Assembly: GCA_050084515.1 (NCBI GenBank)
Contig: CM114272.1
Location: 16,616,001-16,680,000 of the forward strand
Length of the DNA stretch: 64,000 bases
Reading direction: 5' to 3'
From: Blasia pusilla
Taxonomy: Eukaryota > Marchantiophyta > Marchantiopsida > Blasiales
In this document: positions 11,242 to 24,029 of the stretch, piece by piece
Numbering within the stretch: the first letter of the stretch is position 1
How the letters are laid out: each line of letters starts with the position of its first letter
Made by a program: the position numbers and the translations under genes
The notes under the pieces: model-generated
Database searches by the model: none
What the model was told of the DNA's origin: nothing
What the model saw: the letters and a program-made list of their open reading frames with translations, nothing else

Positions 11242-11368
11242 CTCCTTCGCCCCTCTATTTTCACTCCGGTAGGTCCGAGGAGGAGGTCACGGTTTTGGAG
11301 TTTGCTATCGGGACTCGTAAGGGTGATCCCTTGGATGGTGCATTGTTTGCTTTGGCTCATTATCGAGC
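11242..11368 (+). pseudogene. LINE-type reverse transcriptase remnant, 3' part
   Basis: Continues the frame broken at 5914: APSPLYFHSGRSEEEVTV, then the motif-B box GTRKGDPLDGALFALAH (usually G-x-RQGDPL). Sequence then changes abruptly, so the YxDD motif and the rest of the element are missing. Confidence 0.8.
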
Positions 11369-11411
11369 AATATAATATTAGTCAAAATGAAGTAAGCAAG
11401 GTTGAGAAACA

Positions 11412-11458
11412 AGGTTCCTTTCAAAGTCGACAAAATCCATCGACTTTGAAAGGAACCT
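11412..11458. repeat. Perfect 19-bp inverted repeat with 9-base loop
   Basis: Arms 11412-11430 and 11440-11458 are exact reverse complements around a 9-base spacer. It lies at the junction between the reverse-transcriptase remnant and the Ty3 integrase tail. There is no U-tract or gene context for a terminator. Confidence 0.9.
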
Positions 11459-11704
11459 ATAGGAGAAGGAGATTGGATCTTGGTGCACGACCATAGCCGT
11501 GAAAACCATCATAGTACTATTAAGAAGTTTGCTTGCTATTGGTTTGGTCCATCTATTCAAGTCTTTATTTTTGACAATATCGCTTACAAACTACGTGAGC
11601 TAGATGGCATAATTCTCAAGTTACCCATTGTAGGACAAAGAATCAAGATTTTCCGTAGATATGAGGGATTCCTTGATTTTGATGAACCGGATGAATCTTT
11701 CTAA
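11451..11704 (+). pseudogene. Ty3/gypsy integrase C-terminus (GPY/F module)
   Basis: The frame reads GEGDWILVHDHSRENH, then ACYWFGPSIQVF, then YKLRELDGIILKLPIVGQ and IKIFRRY. This follows the GPY/F module at the end of many Ty3/gypsy integrases: GD-W/V-LV, then W-FGP-Y, then Y-L-ELDG. The module helps hold integrase on its target. Only this tail remains; it is followed by a short spacer and an LTR, as at the 3' end of such an element. No upstream integrase core was found. Confidence 0.75.
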
Positions 11705-11844
11705 AGACATAGCAACAATAAATAAGTATGAGTAGGATAACAAGAAGTCTTGATGTTTTGGCACATACCAGGAGCATGTGCAAGTTTGGAGGGATAAATA
11801 TCGTGTAGAAAAATAATCCACTATGTATATTCCACTCTTTTTAA

Positions 11845-13022
11845 TGTTGGAGAGAGTTTTATGAATATTAAGTAAATTAGCTTAGGAAAAAAAAATCATG
11901 GTGTCTCATTTATGTGGGCTCAACTTTAGGAAAAGAGGTAATAAATAAGACATGAGAAAATTTTAATATAAAAGTAAAATAGTGGGTTGGTGTATTAATG
12001 AAAGTAAAACTTAAGTAGTCTTGGTTATGAGAAGTCAAGGCTATGGTAGTTGGGGTAGTTTGGAGGATATGAAATGGATTTATGAGGAGGAGATAAAAAA
12101 TTAATCTACTTGTATCAATTACAAAATGGGATTGGCTAAGTCTAAAGAGGAAGCCATTTTGGCATAAGATAATATTAGCCTTATTTTGTATTCTTGTGCA
12201 TCCCTTGTGAGTTTATAAAGAGGAGAGATCTTCAAGGGTTTAACACCTTAAAATTCATTTCTCGAGTTTCTATTGTCACTCTTGAGTAGATGACATTGGG
12301 CTTGTTTGCTCTTCCAATGAAAGTGGATTACCCTTCTTGGGAGAGTGATTTGGCCTTGATCTATTCTTCAAGAGTTTTAAGAGTCTGATATGTGTGGAGA
12401 TGATTATTTGGAGAGACTTGTTATCTAAGAAGAGTTCTTTGTCTCATTCCAGAGATAGTGGATGGATTTGGACCTGTTCCTTTTCTAATTAGAGTGGATT
12501 ATCCCTCTTGGAAGAGCAACTCCATCATAATCCATTCTTGAGGAGAATAGATGATGTCCGTCAATCATAGATAGGATGGAGCGCTAATCGTATCAATTTT
12601 CTTTTCTAAACCCATACCACATAAAAGTTCTCTTCATAGATAGGCGTTGGTTTAGTCGTTACCTAGTCTACCACTTTGGAGAGGCATTCATGAATGAGGT
12701 CATGCAATCATCAACTCCGCTGATACTTCTTATTATCACGTAAGGAAGGATTTGGAATTGTTCTTTGTATGTCCTTATTTAACAATGTATGGATATAAAT
12801 AGGTTCGCTCAAGTAGGGTTTAGTGCTAGTTGTGCCATTTTTTTTTATGTACAAGCGTAAAGTAGTTTACAGAGACTTCATAGTTGGGAATTTTGGGGTT
12901 AGATGTTATGAAGAAGTGATTGCCTAGCTCGGCACTATCATTTGTGATTCCTATTATAAGAGAATGGAGAGTGTATGTAGTGATTTTATACTAGAAAACT
13001 TATTGTATAATTCAATCTTGCA
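11845..13022 (+). repeat. Ty3/gypsy LTR
   Basis: Begins TGTTGGAGAG and ends CTTGCA, about 1.18 kb. It is similar along its length to the reverse complement of 25754-26848, including the promoter-like GTTTATAAAGAGGAG near 12213 and the block around GGGGTTAGATGTTATGAAG near 12897. Its position after the integrase tail makes it the 3' LTR of that element. No 5' partner lies upstream. Confidence 0.75.
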
Positions 13023-16000
13023 TCAACGACTAGAGCAACTAGAAGGTATGTCCTTGCTTGAAGAAAGCTCTCGACGTGACATCGGCCCATATGTGAGCAC
13101 GGCCTTCAACCCTTGAGCCCGTAGCGTAGATCCGAGCGGGTTGAGTCCGCACCAATTTTTGTAGCCCGTACTAGTCTGCTGCAGGCTTATAGGATAAGAA
13201 TCGGGATGGGCTCCCATTGAGCGGGTTCGGGGGCCCGTACAAGACGGGCTCAAGCGCATACACAGACTTTGTCCGACTATGTAATGGAGTCATACAAACC
13301 AAAATCATAGGAATACAATCGCATTAGAGTTGAAAATAGCTACTCTATGGAAAAATGGACTTCAAATGGAGGGGTTTCGACCCCTCTATCACATAAAGTG
13401 GTTATTTATGTGGGAGTAGAAAGTATCTACTTGAGGTACTAAGAGAGGTTAGATGTTGATCTCGATAGGTTTTGCTCAATTTGGCTCAATTTGGGGCTAT
13501 TTGGAGAGTTTGGAGAAATTACTATTTCTAGTAAATTACCAATTTCTAACATACTTTATGCAAACATACAATCCTCAATTATCAACTTATATTATGGCTT
13601 CTTGCATCTCCATCATAAGCATGTCCTATTGATGGACCACGTGTAGCCCTACATCCCATATCCTAGCTCTGTTTCAACAAATCTCGATGTTCTCTTACCC
13701 AAGATACTTTGAATTTGTTGCAAGTTGAAAGGGCACACAATGCCAATTGGGTAGCTTTTCATGCAAGGGTTTCACTATGATCACCCTAGCATATATACCC
13801 TATACACTCTTTTGAAACTTGGATATAACCTCTTCACCATCCTCCTCTCTAAGATTGAACCTCTATGATACCAAATGCACAAACATGATTTTGCTCTTCA
13901 CCATAGAATACTATTAGGGAATCTCATTTGTTCTTCCGCATATATTACGCAACATGTGTATCTTGTCAATAGTACAATTTGCAAACTAAAAACATACGTA
14001 GAGTAGGGATGGAGATGAAATGTTATGTCTTATATTGCTCTAGGTTTGATCCGAATTCATCTTCTCCCAAAATGACGAAAAGACCGCCGGTAATTAGAAT
14101 CTTGGGCTTAGCTGCTTCATAAATCCTTTCCAACTCTCAAAATAGTTTTACCCTCATTAATTTCCCACTTTGATTGGTACTAGTTTTGATCTATTGTGTG
14201 TGAGTGTTCTCAAACTTGGAGCACATAAATTCATAGACAGACATCAACCAACTTGCCTCTTCCTCCCCCCCCCCCCTCCCTTGGATTGAAAAAAAGGCTT
14301 GACTTATTGCCTTTTTACCCCTTGCATACTTATGGCCTCTCTCTTTCCTTTTCAAATTCTCCAACGTCACAAAGATAATCCCAAATGGCTTGCTTACCCA
14401 CAAATGAACCTTGATTCCAAGCCAAAAATGATATTTCGGTAGAATGATAGAATATATCTCCTATTTATAACCTATGTCAACATCCCTTCCAAGCTTATCT
14501 CCCTAGTCCCTCATGCACATATCGTTTTACTCAAATTGAAGACTTCCCATCTCTCCTCCTAGCTAGAAATATGGCTAGTGCACACTCTCTCAATTCTGAA
14601 ATAGTGAGGTAGTCTAGTCTTATTTTGAGTAGCATATCCCTATCACCCTAAGGATTAGCAGATTTCAGATTTCCCATATGTAGCTCGAATGTGAAATCAT
14701 TTTCCTCAAGATATTAAAGAAGTGCTCACAATATAGGTTCCTAAACCCACCTCTCAAGAAGGAATTATATGCACAATCCTCATAATTTTAAAACAATTTA
14801 GCAATTATACATAATCATTGCTCTATTTATTAAACATATATGGTTCATATGTTCAATTGTTCCCCATTCTTTGATCTTGCAACATGGGTGTAACATATAC
14901 TCTAACACCATCATGTGTGGTAGAGCTAAACCAATATCCTCAGAAAATACTTGATAGGTGTAGATTGTCGTCTGACCCCTTGCATGTTTGTATCTTGCCT
15001 TTAGCTCATGTACCTCCACCTCCAAAAACACCTTGAATAGTTTTTATCACTTTGTATATCTAGCATTTACCTTTTGGGGTCTTCCAAGCCTACTCGGCTA
15101 AACATGCTCGATTTGGTAACGACCTTGCAATTGCACCATCATTCATGGTTCTCACATGGTCTTTAGAATGAACATATTCACATAGATTATTATTCCCTAA
15201 ATTTTTTCAGGTGTGACCAACAAGAACTTGCAGCCATAATACACACATCTCAATCTTAACTTATGTGGCATAAGAGGATCTTCCAATATATCACATTTAA
15301 CCTCAAAGCATTTGCACTTGGAAGCATCCTCCTCATTGATTGTTTGGACTACTTTCAAACCTCATTTGCCAAGGCTTTATTATCAACAATCATTTTGATT
15401 GAAAAGTGTGCAAATAACTACAAGACAAAAATAATAAACATCTAAAGTTTTAATATACTTAATCATGCACAATTGGTTAGGAAAGAAAATTATGTATGTA
15501 TGTATGTGTGTATATATATTCATCAATTAGGAAACTATGGAAAAGCAAGGAGGACGAGGTCTTTGTTTCCAAATGAGGAGTTGAGATTTTTTTTTCAAAA
15601 ACAAGTTAGAGTAAGATTTATTATTTTCCCCCAAAATGATGAGCTAGAATATATTGTTTCTCAAATGAAGGATGTGGGCAGAGAGTATTTGAATTTCAAA
15701 AGAAAGAAAGGGGTTAGGAATGGGAAGTGATGAAAGTTTGGGAGACACGTTGTAGATACGAGGGAAACTTCTTTCAAATATTAAAATGAATTTTATAGAT
15801 TTTTTTCATGGTCATCAAAATTTAATTTTCATTTAATTTTCAAGACTATTTTGTTAACCCACAAAAAATATAAACTCGACAACAAATGAAAAGAGGAATT
15901 CCCCACCCTAGATTAAAAAATGAGCTTTATCAACCCTAAAAACATGTGAAATGGAAATATGAAAACAAGACTACTTAAAGGTAACTTCTATCATTCACAT

Positions 16001-16085
16001 CTCCTACAACTTCACCAAAAACTCTAAGAACATCGATGTAACATAAGTAGGTTGCCATACAACACCGCCCTACGATAATACAATA
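13023..16085. other. AT-rich region without a supported gene
   Basis: About 3 kb with no family match. 13060-13250 is an island rich in GGGCTC/GCCCG words. A run of 12 C lies at 14265-14276. Two minus-strand open stretches (14191-14403 and 14798-15031) share a loose K-x-ARG-x4-I pattern and might come from one decayed repeat; this is too weak to call. Confidence 0.5.
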
Positions 16086-16251
16086 TTAGTATAATACCTG
16101 TCCATAACACCCGTTCCTTAATTTAAATTCAGCGGCTCTTTTCTACAGTAGTTCTTTTCTACATGTGTTGTCACCTGAGCAAACCACAATACATACGGGT
16201 CATTACCAAAGGACGAGGTCCTCAAACCCCGTCCTCTTTTAATTATATAGA
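16086..16251 (-). mobile_element. Short non-autonomous Helitron
   Basis: In minus orientation the 166-bp element starts TCTATATAATT after an A and ends ATTATACTAA before a T. The inner block GGGGTTTGAGGACC is shared with the copy at 48126-48411. A decayed hairpin (ACGGGTGTT... GGACAGGT) precedes the CTRR end. The TC start, CTRR end and A|T insertion site are Helitron hallmarks. It has no coding capacity. Confidence 0.65.
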
Positions 16252-19200
16252 TAAGATCTAAAAGAAATCAAAAGATAACTCTAGATTTTTTTAAAGTATA
16301 TTTAAAGGACATCCCCACTCAATAGTCCATAGTTAATACCCTATTACACACATAACTATAATCAACCCTCCATAAAAGCTACTTCTCCAAGCAATATCTG
16401 GAACCAATAATCATAAGTATATCCTCGAAAATAATTTTGTGCTACCACAACTAAAAATGCCACAATATCATATATTCTCCAAACCAAAAAAGTGTCCTCC
16501 TTTACTAACATCACATTATTATTTGCTTTAGTGCATGTTCAAAAGTTGTGAGGGAGTGCAGTATATAAAGCATGTCAAGTCTCTTGAACTTTTTTTTGAA
16601 TTCTAGCTTATACTAAACTAAAATTCGTATAAGAATAAGGTCTTAGTAATTAGATTAATTTTTTAATATAGGCCAAGTATTATAAATTTCTCCCATTATT
16701 CATAAAAATTTCCTGGACTCCCTCGTATTCATTATTTTTCCCATTTCAAAAATAATTTTATTTCTTGAAAATTTATGCCAAAATATAAGAAATATTTTTT
16801 ATATTTTTAAATTAAGTTGGGAAATTTTGGGAAAGGACAATAAGAGAATGATGGACAAGAATTATTCTTCAAAATGATGAAAGTAAACTTATTTTCCAAG
16901 TTATTTTAAATTTTCAGAATTAGTTAGGAAGAAAAATGATACTATATTTTGGAAAAATAAATGGTCAAAATGAGGAATAGAAAATAAAAATATTTCCTGA
17001 ATTAATAAATAAGGAAAAACATCAAAAAATTCAAAGAAACTTTACATTTTCATAATGATCAATATTCAAATGGAAATCTTGTTTTCAATGTTTTGACATT
17101 AGCTATACTATTAACAAAGATATGCCTCTCACGTTTAAACATTCCAAGCGTCAACACTTGGACAAAGTCCATATCTATAGACATGTCCCTATCCTTGGAC
17201 TTACGTTCGTCCTATGGAAGCACTTTTCCATATGGGCTCCACCGTCCCTTTCCTTCTCATTCCCCCCACTTGCCTTCATGTTCCATACTCTTCCGTTTCT
17301 TCCTGCCTCCACCTCCATTCCGCCCCCCGCCTCCTCTCTCCCTTATTGCCCACTCCACTGATTGAGGGATTACTCGTAAGATTGAGAGTGATCACGTGAG
17401 AGGGGCACGAGGATCATCGCGGAATCCTTTCGGGGGGTGGAGAGGGGCCGCCTCAAGTTTGACAATCTCAATCTTTCACATTTCCCAGATACAAGCTTCA
17501 AGTCAACAGTGCACTGAAACAAAGTTTATGTCTGTAGATCGACATGTCCATATTCGGAGACTTATGTCTCTCTTTAGGACGAACATGTTCGTGTGGGCCC
17601 AAATACCTGTGGCCTACATTGGAGCGTGCCCCGCCCACAACATAGACACGACGAGTCTTTGAACATGCCACCCATTTTGTAGCTCGCAGTAGCCCATCCT
17701 AAGCCCGCATTTGCCCATAACAGGCATGTGCAGGGCCCATAGGGTGAGCTCTAGCTTGGCTAGCCACATACAAGCCTTGCATGATCCAAAAACTGTCAGG
17801 CAAGCCTGCTCACGGGCTTGCCATAGGCTTAGTATAGGCGGGTATGGGCTACATGTAGGCTATTTACTTACCTCCACCAATCTAAGCCCACACATGTTCC
17901 CGCATCCAAGCCCCTGTGGGCCATGGGGTTGCAAAAAACCTAGACAGGGAACCCATTCAGCATATCCATCCCATGGGATGGATATGCCCAATGGACATAC
18001 ATATCGGTTTCTATGCAACCATGCTCTAGGTGCACGGATTGTAAATAAACCTTCTCGTTAGATATGAATGGGAGACCTAAAAATATAGGTGCGGGTATAT
18101 ATTCATCAAAAGTAGGCTCTATAATAGAGTATAGACTCTTAGGAGGCTCTATCAGAAGCAACCCTTTCAAGGATACATTATTATTATCAAAGGAAGCCCA
18201 AAAGTCTAGACAATCTCCTAGTTTTCTTTTCTCTTGTTTCCCCCATTCTGATATAAGACTTTTTTATGCAAATTATCCCACTCTCAATATAATCCTAAAC
18301 TAACATGATACCTTCCATATTTTTGTATGCTATAATCTCATACTTTGGATCTTAGAATCCCCAAGCAGGATCCTTAAAAGTATTGGATTGCTTTATAGGT
18401 TTAGGGTGAATGAGGCTTTGAAAACACAACAAAGAGGCATCTTGTACAAATCTAAGTGGGGCCTTCAAAATTGGATTCTTTGTAAGGCTCAAATTCACAA
18501 ACAAACGCATCTTGTTTTGAGAAAGTGGGGCAAGTTTAGGATTCCCATCGGCTTGTGGGTCTACTATATCATGAAGAAAATATAAGGTCAATAAATCTGC
18601 TACAATAATTCTAATGAGATCAAGGAAAAATTGAGCTCTCCTTCCATGGGCAACCCTGCCTAACCAATGAATACGTAGACCCATTCAAAACCGTACCAAG
18701 GATATGGAGCTGATTTTCAAACTCTAGCCCTCTTTCCTTTGTTTCACAATTCTCCCAAAATTTCTACTATTAGGAGGACGAGTCAGCATTTTCTCCCTTC
18801 TCTTTTGCACAATCCCAACATAGGCAAATTTCACCACAGCAAAATTTCACGATCAAAAGCCTAACTCCATGGAATGGACATAAATCTATATGGGTCAACC
18901 TCTCCCTCCCTCCTGCCCCTCTCTCTCTCTCTCTCTCTGCTTCTACATCCCAATTTATTCCTTCAATAATTCAACACCCTCAATCAATTGTTTCAGTTGA
19001 ATAGTAATTTTGTGGGATTTTCTTTCAAATTGTTAGATTTTGTAACAAGTCGACAAGGAAATATATAGTCTACTTCCCCCCCACTACTCTCTTCCCATTC
19101 ACTTTTCACTCCCCCTACCTAAGAAAATTGGTACATTGAGCATTAACTTAGGCAGAGTCTCATGACCACAAAACATCAATCAATGAGGGAAAACTCGAGA

Positions 19201-19315
19201 GATAAGGTCCAAGACATGATTAATATCAAGTGTCTTTGGAGGAGAGATTCTTGACATTGATCATGTCTTGGACATTTCCTCCAAATAAACAAAGAGCAAG
19301 GACACCAAGACATCG
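16252..19315. other. Intergenic, AT-rich, no supported gene
   Basis: No gene recognised. 17640-17940 is an island dense in GGGC/GCCC words, similar in flavour to 13060-13250. 17150-17600 contains two diverged stretches sharing GACATGTCC and GACTTA/ACGTTCGTCC words, perhaps an old duplication. 18900-19080 has short CT runs. Confidence 0.45.
17960..17987. repeat. Perfect 28-bp palindrome
   Basis: Each half (GCATATCCATCCCA and its complement) is exact, with no spacer, and the symmetry stops at position 17959/17988. No neighbouring gene uses it visibly. Confidence 0.95.
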
Positions 19316-19882
19316 GTGAGATCACGTGGATCTTGTAGATTGATCACACCAAATTTTGGTCACATTGTGAGGAAGAAAATGAGGCAATGTGACAAGGAAA
19401 GACTTCAAGCAAAAATCACACAATCTATTGAGGTTCTACCTTACTTGGAAGTAGCATCCATTACTAACCGATTCTCCAAAATTGGAAGCAAAATAGGAAA
19501 GTTTCTAGGCCAACCAGATGATGGCCCAAAATATAATGATGCAAGTATCAAGAGAAGAGCAAGGCGGATGGATGTTGAGAAAGGAGACAAACCTCCTCAA
19601 ATGGACCGTTGAGAAGCCAACCATGGAAATTGAGTTGGCCACTTTGAGTGTTGAGAACTTGCAATTGAAGATGGATTTAGCAACATCCCTCAAAGAAGAA
19701 AACACTCAAATAGGGAGGGTAATGCAAGAGTACCACCTCGTTGAGACCACTTCCATAAATCCAAGTAGAACTTGGACAAAAGTAGTGGGCAAGCACACGA
19801 CTACAACAAAAATCATTGAGGTAGCAACACAAGTAGCCAAAGAGGTTGCAAAAGGAGAAGCATATGGAATGATTAAACCCTA
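19316..19882 (+). pseudogene. Possible ORF1 of LINE-B
   Basis: Two overlapping plus frames (19316-19612 and 19518-19882) give charged, Glu/Lys-rich protein with a probable coiled coil around ATLSVENLQLKMDLATSLKE. The position just upstream of LINE endonuclease-like sequence fits a nucleic-acid-binding first frame. No zinc knuckle or RRM is visible, so the assignment rests on context. Confidence 0.4.
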
Positions 19883-20404
19883 GGAAAGGAAAACAAGAGA
19901 ACTCAATCTAGTTTTCATGGGACCGAATTTTGCCAAAAAGGAGGATTGCAATCTAATGTTACAAGAGAAGGTCTTCACAACACTTTGAATCATACCAACA
20001 ACCACCTACAAAGGAATCAAGATAGGGAAAGGTATAAGTCATGGACCAACTCCAATGTTAGTATAATTTGATCCCTCTTGAAAGGGTAGAGTAATAGAGA
20101 CAAGATTGGACATCTTCTGGAGTAAAGCATCTTTCTAGACTTGACGACCAAGTAAAAAGTAGAGCTCGGGATGGAAAAAGAAAAGATGTTTGATTCCCGT
20201 AGCAAGGATCTTTGGAGTGAGCTTTATGAAGGAAAGGCTAGAATACCCATACCTAAGATACATATCAATAGAACAACACCCCAACAAACAAGATCGACAA
20301 TGAGTGAGAACTTGGACTCCAACAATCGAATCAACAATTTGAAACGAGGAAATCAGGCTTTAGAGATAACAAGCCTCTCACACAAGATCTCTCCATAGGG
20401 ATAT

Positions 20405-23400
20405 ATGGATGGAAAGGATCATCCCAACCCATCCATTCATGCTATCTTTCACAAGTGTAGAGGACCACTTTGGTCTAGAGGCAATAACATCACATATTTA
20501 GGCATAAACTTGGACTTGGTTCTCCTTGCTGAAACACACAAGCATCACTCCGATCAAATTATTAACATACATGAGTTCCAAGTCTTAGCTATTTGCAACC
20601 AAGTCACAAACAAAAACAAAAAAGGCCACAAGTTTTTGGATCCACAGTCAACATCGACGAAGAAAAAAATTTCTTTTGGATCAAGATTTCCAAAGAAGTG
20701 AGTTTATTGAAAGATCTCTTCATTGTAGTTTGCTATTTTAGTCCTAATATGTTCAAAAATGGAATTCTTATATTAGGCTCTCTCTATATGTTTTGACCAC
20801 CACCTGAATAGGAGCAACATCCTCCTAGTTGGATATTTCCATGGGAGAATATATTGCCAAAATTCAAGCTCCAATTACATATGATCAAATACCAATGACA
20901 CGAAAGGGATAGAAGCTCAATTATCAGATTGGTCTCTCGGGGAAGAATTCTTTCCACATGTGCAATGCATTTCAATGGAGAGTAAAAACACAACTAATGA
21001 AGAGAGATTTCTACAATTGTGATCCACACATTGTTTGGCAAGAGCAAACGACCTTGCTATGTGACCACATTCGGGAGATTGCACTTCCACTAGACACTCT
21101 AATTCCAAAAAAGAAACATCAACATCCATGGTAGACTATCTGATTGGGGAAGTACATCAACTTACATATTTGGTTACTAATGTCACTATCGCAACCCTTT
21201 TACAGTTTGACCATAAACCTATCTACTTGATATCTCTATCTCCAAAAACACTCGAGTAGTAGAAGATGAGGTCACTTTGCCATAGAAATTGTGATACAAT
21301 TTACTTTCAGACAAGAAAGTAGAACTCATTATACTAATTGGAAAAGCTCTTACAGAGTGCTCACCAATAATCAACATGAATGAGTTTCACTACACACTAC
21401 ATCAGTGTTGCAAAAAAGCCTTACCTTTCTAATTGTTTGAAGGAGAATAGATCAGTTCCACTTACTAGTATTTCAATATTCTTCTCTCAATCTTGGTTTG
21501 ACAAGGACTGCAAAATGGCCCGTAGGGAAGTGAGTCAAAAGTTGTGGGTAGATCGATCTACAATCTCCACACTCAATTATTGTGGAACACTTGCAAATGG
21601 CTAGTTTGTAGGAGGAAACGAAAATATCTCGCTTACATGATCATTAAGTTTGCAAAGAAAATGAGATACAAATTTGCCCAGTTTCAAATTAAGGATATTA
21701 AAAAATAGATACAACAATATTTTGCTCTAGGATCTGCAAATCTAGACCACCTATGGTAACCAACTTTACTATTTGAGTACTACTGCTCGCTCCCACAAAA
21801 CCTTGGCTATTGGGATCTAAGATTTCCTAAACCTCGTCACAATCAAAGACATTACATCAGACCTCAGAAGGCTCTGTAATACACTAGAAGATGACATAGG
21901 ATGCCAAGCTTAAATGGTCAAGTTTGTGAGCAAGGCTATAACTCCAACTCTCACTAGAATGTTCAATACTATCCACACACTCTTCAAGATTGGGGACCTA
22001 TGATATGCTCTAACCACATAACTATGATGGTTAGTTCTCTCATGGCCAAATTATATGGGCTACTATTGGAAAGGAAGCTTAGTCATTGGGTTGATAAAAT
22101 GAAGGTACGAGCTTGAGAACAAGTAGGTTTTAGGACATCACATAGCATCTTGGACCATATTCTCATACTCCAAGTACATATACTTATTGAAGAAACTTCC
22201 AAGTCCACAATTGGTCATAAATTGGGAGAATTGTTTGGTTTTTTTCTTGATTTCAAGAAAGCACCCAAGGAATCGCGACAAATTATAGTAATCAAAGTAT
22301 TGTATGCTAAGATGTTACAAAAATCGTGACTAAGAAGAACAAGAGGAGAAACTTTATGGGGTGAATGGAGATCCACCAAAGCTAACACGCTGTATTATCC
22401 TATTATTACTATATATGGATGATATTTTTTTTAGAATAGCGTGAGGGCTCCAAATCTACCAAAATACACATTCAAGCTTTAGCAACAAGTCGGGCATGGA
22501 AGTCAACATGATGAAAACCAAGACAGTCATCTTTGAATCCCAACTCCCAATTGCACAAAGGTCACATACTTTCACCTTTGGCCATGGACTGAGAAGGGAG
22601 GTTATAGGGACTGTGGGTGAGTACATATACCTTGGGGTACAACTCAAATCCAACAACTGATGGAGAACTAATGGAAGCCGCAAAAAAATCAATACAGGTT
22701 TGAGGAAATTACACATTTTGCAATCCAATTGCAAAAGGTTGGAACTATGAAATATCCCACAAAACTCGATCTATTCAAATCTATTGTCATCCCATCCACG
22801 GTTTATGCCTTTGAAGTTTGAGGCTTGGGCCTTGAGGTCTTGAGGTCCCTTAGAGGCTCTTCATGTGATACAACTTGGGCATTAAGAGAACAACTCCACA
22901 TCACATACTTCTGGCTGAGTTTGGTGAGGTCCCAATGGAGATTCATATCATAAACAATCTGATCACATTCCTCCAAAACTTTCAAGATAATAGTTAGGGT
23001 GATCCCAATGACCTTTGAACCAAAGCTCTTGAAGTTTCTAAGAGTAGTTTGGCCATTGGGGAAAATGGGTCTATCAATGATCTACCAACATCCACCAACC
23101 AGGACCTTACAAAACAACTACAATTCAACTACATCTCTATCAATTGGGACCAACATTAGAGGCATTCAAAGAACAAGGGGAATGAATCTAAAACAAATGG
23201 GGAACGGATGAGGTGCTACCATACCTTCATGAATACCATTCGTGAGGGTGCCTATGAGGGCCAACTCGCTATTTTTAAAGTCATGAAATCAAAGTCTTTC
23301 TTTACATGGGCCCTCTCAGCTAACATCCCAATTATTTCACTATGACAAATCGGGAAGAAACCAAAAAATATTTCTCATCTAAAAGGTTTGTGGATGGTGA

Positions 23401-23480
23401 TGAACGTTCAGGGATTCAGAAAGGGCACTTCAACCAACACATTTGCACAATGAGAGAGTGTCAAATGTACGTTTTAGGTA
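20405..23480 (+). mobile_element. Decayed LINE, LINE-B
   Basis: Fragments occur in the order of a plant LINE second frame. Endonuclease-like segments are GINLDLVLLAETHKHH (near 20500) and FFWIKISKEVSLLKD with VVCYFSP (near 20690-20740). Reverse-transcriptase segments are EQVGFRTSHSILDHIL (near 22120), the active-site YMDD at 22412-22423, then EVNMMKTKTVIFESQ and EYIYLGVQLKSNN. Many stops and shifts are present, so it is inactive. The 3' limit is unclear. It is distinct from LINE-A by sequence. Confidence 0.75.
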
Positions 23481-24029
23481 GGTCCAACCATGGAGGGAGA
23501 ATTGATGAATGATGAACTAACTTGACCTCAGGAAACGAAAAAGTCGCCACAAAATTTGAGACATACTAAAGAAAACATGCCACATGTCATGCAACTGTTG
23601 AAAACTCAAAATGAAAGATAAATGTGCATTAAACTCAAGCATATTTGAGAGAAGGAGAGATCGTCCAAGGCTTCGCCTTGTTGTAATGACTCAAGCCTTA
23701 ATGAAGAAACAAATGAGAGGCGAGATTAGAAAAAATCCCCTACTATCCCTCTCTGCAACCACCCTTATTCCTCCCCTTTGGAGATTGGTGCCCTAAAGGT
23801 CCTACAGAATGAATATGGCTGTACTTTAAATCAATTATTATTAGTTTGGTTCATCTAATGGTTGGAAATATTTCCTATTTAAACTTCATCATCCCTCTTT
23901 CCATCCTAACCTATTTCTCTCTATTTTACCTCTATAGTTTTTTCTTTCAATGAATCAAATGATGATACATGGCATAACATAACTTAATACCTCTCTATTA
24001 CATTTACTTATTTCTAGCACGTGATGGCA
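23481..24029. other. Spacer between two LINE remnants
   Basis: Possibly the 3' end of LINE-B; no terminal repeat or tail was identified. Confidence 0.4.
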
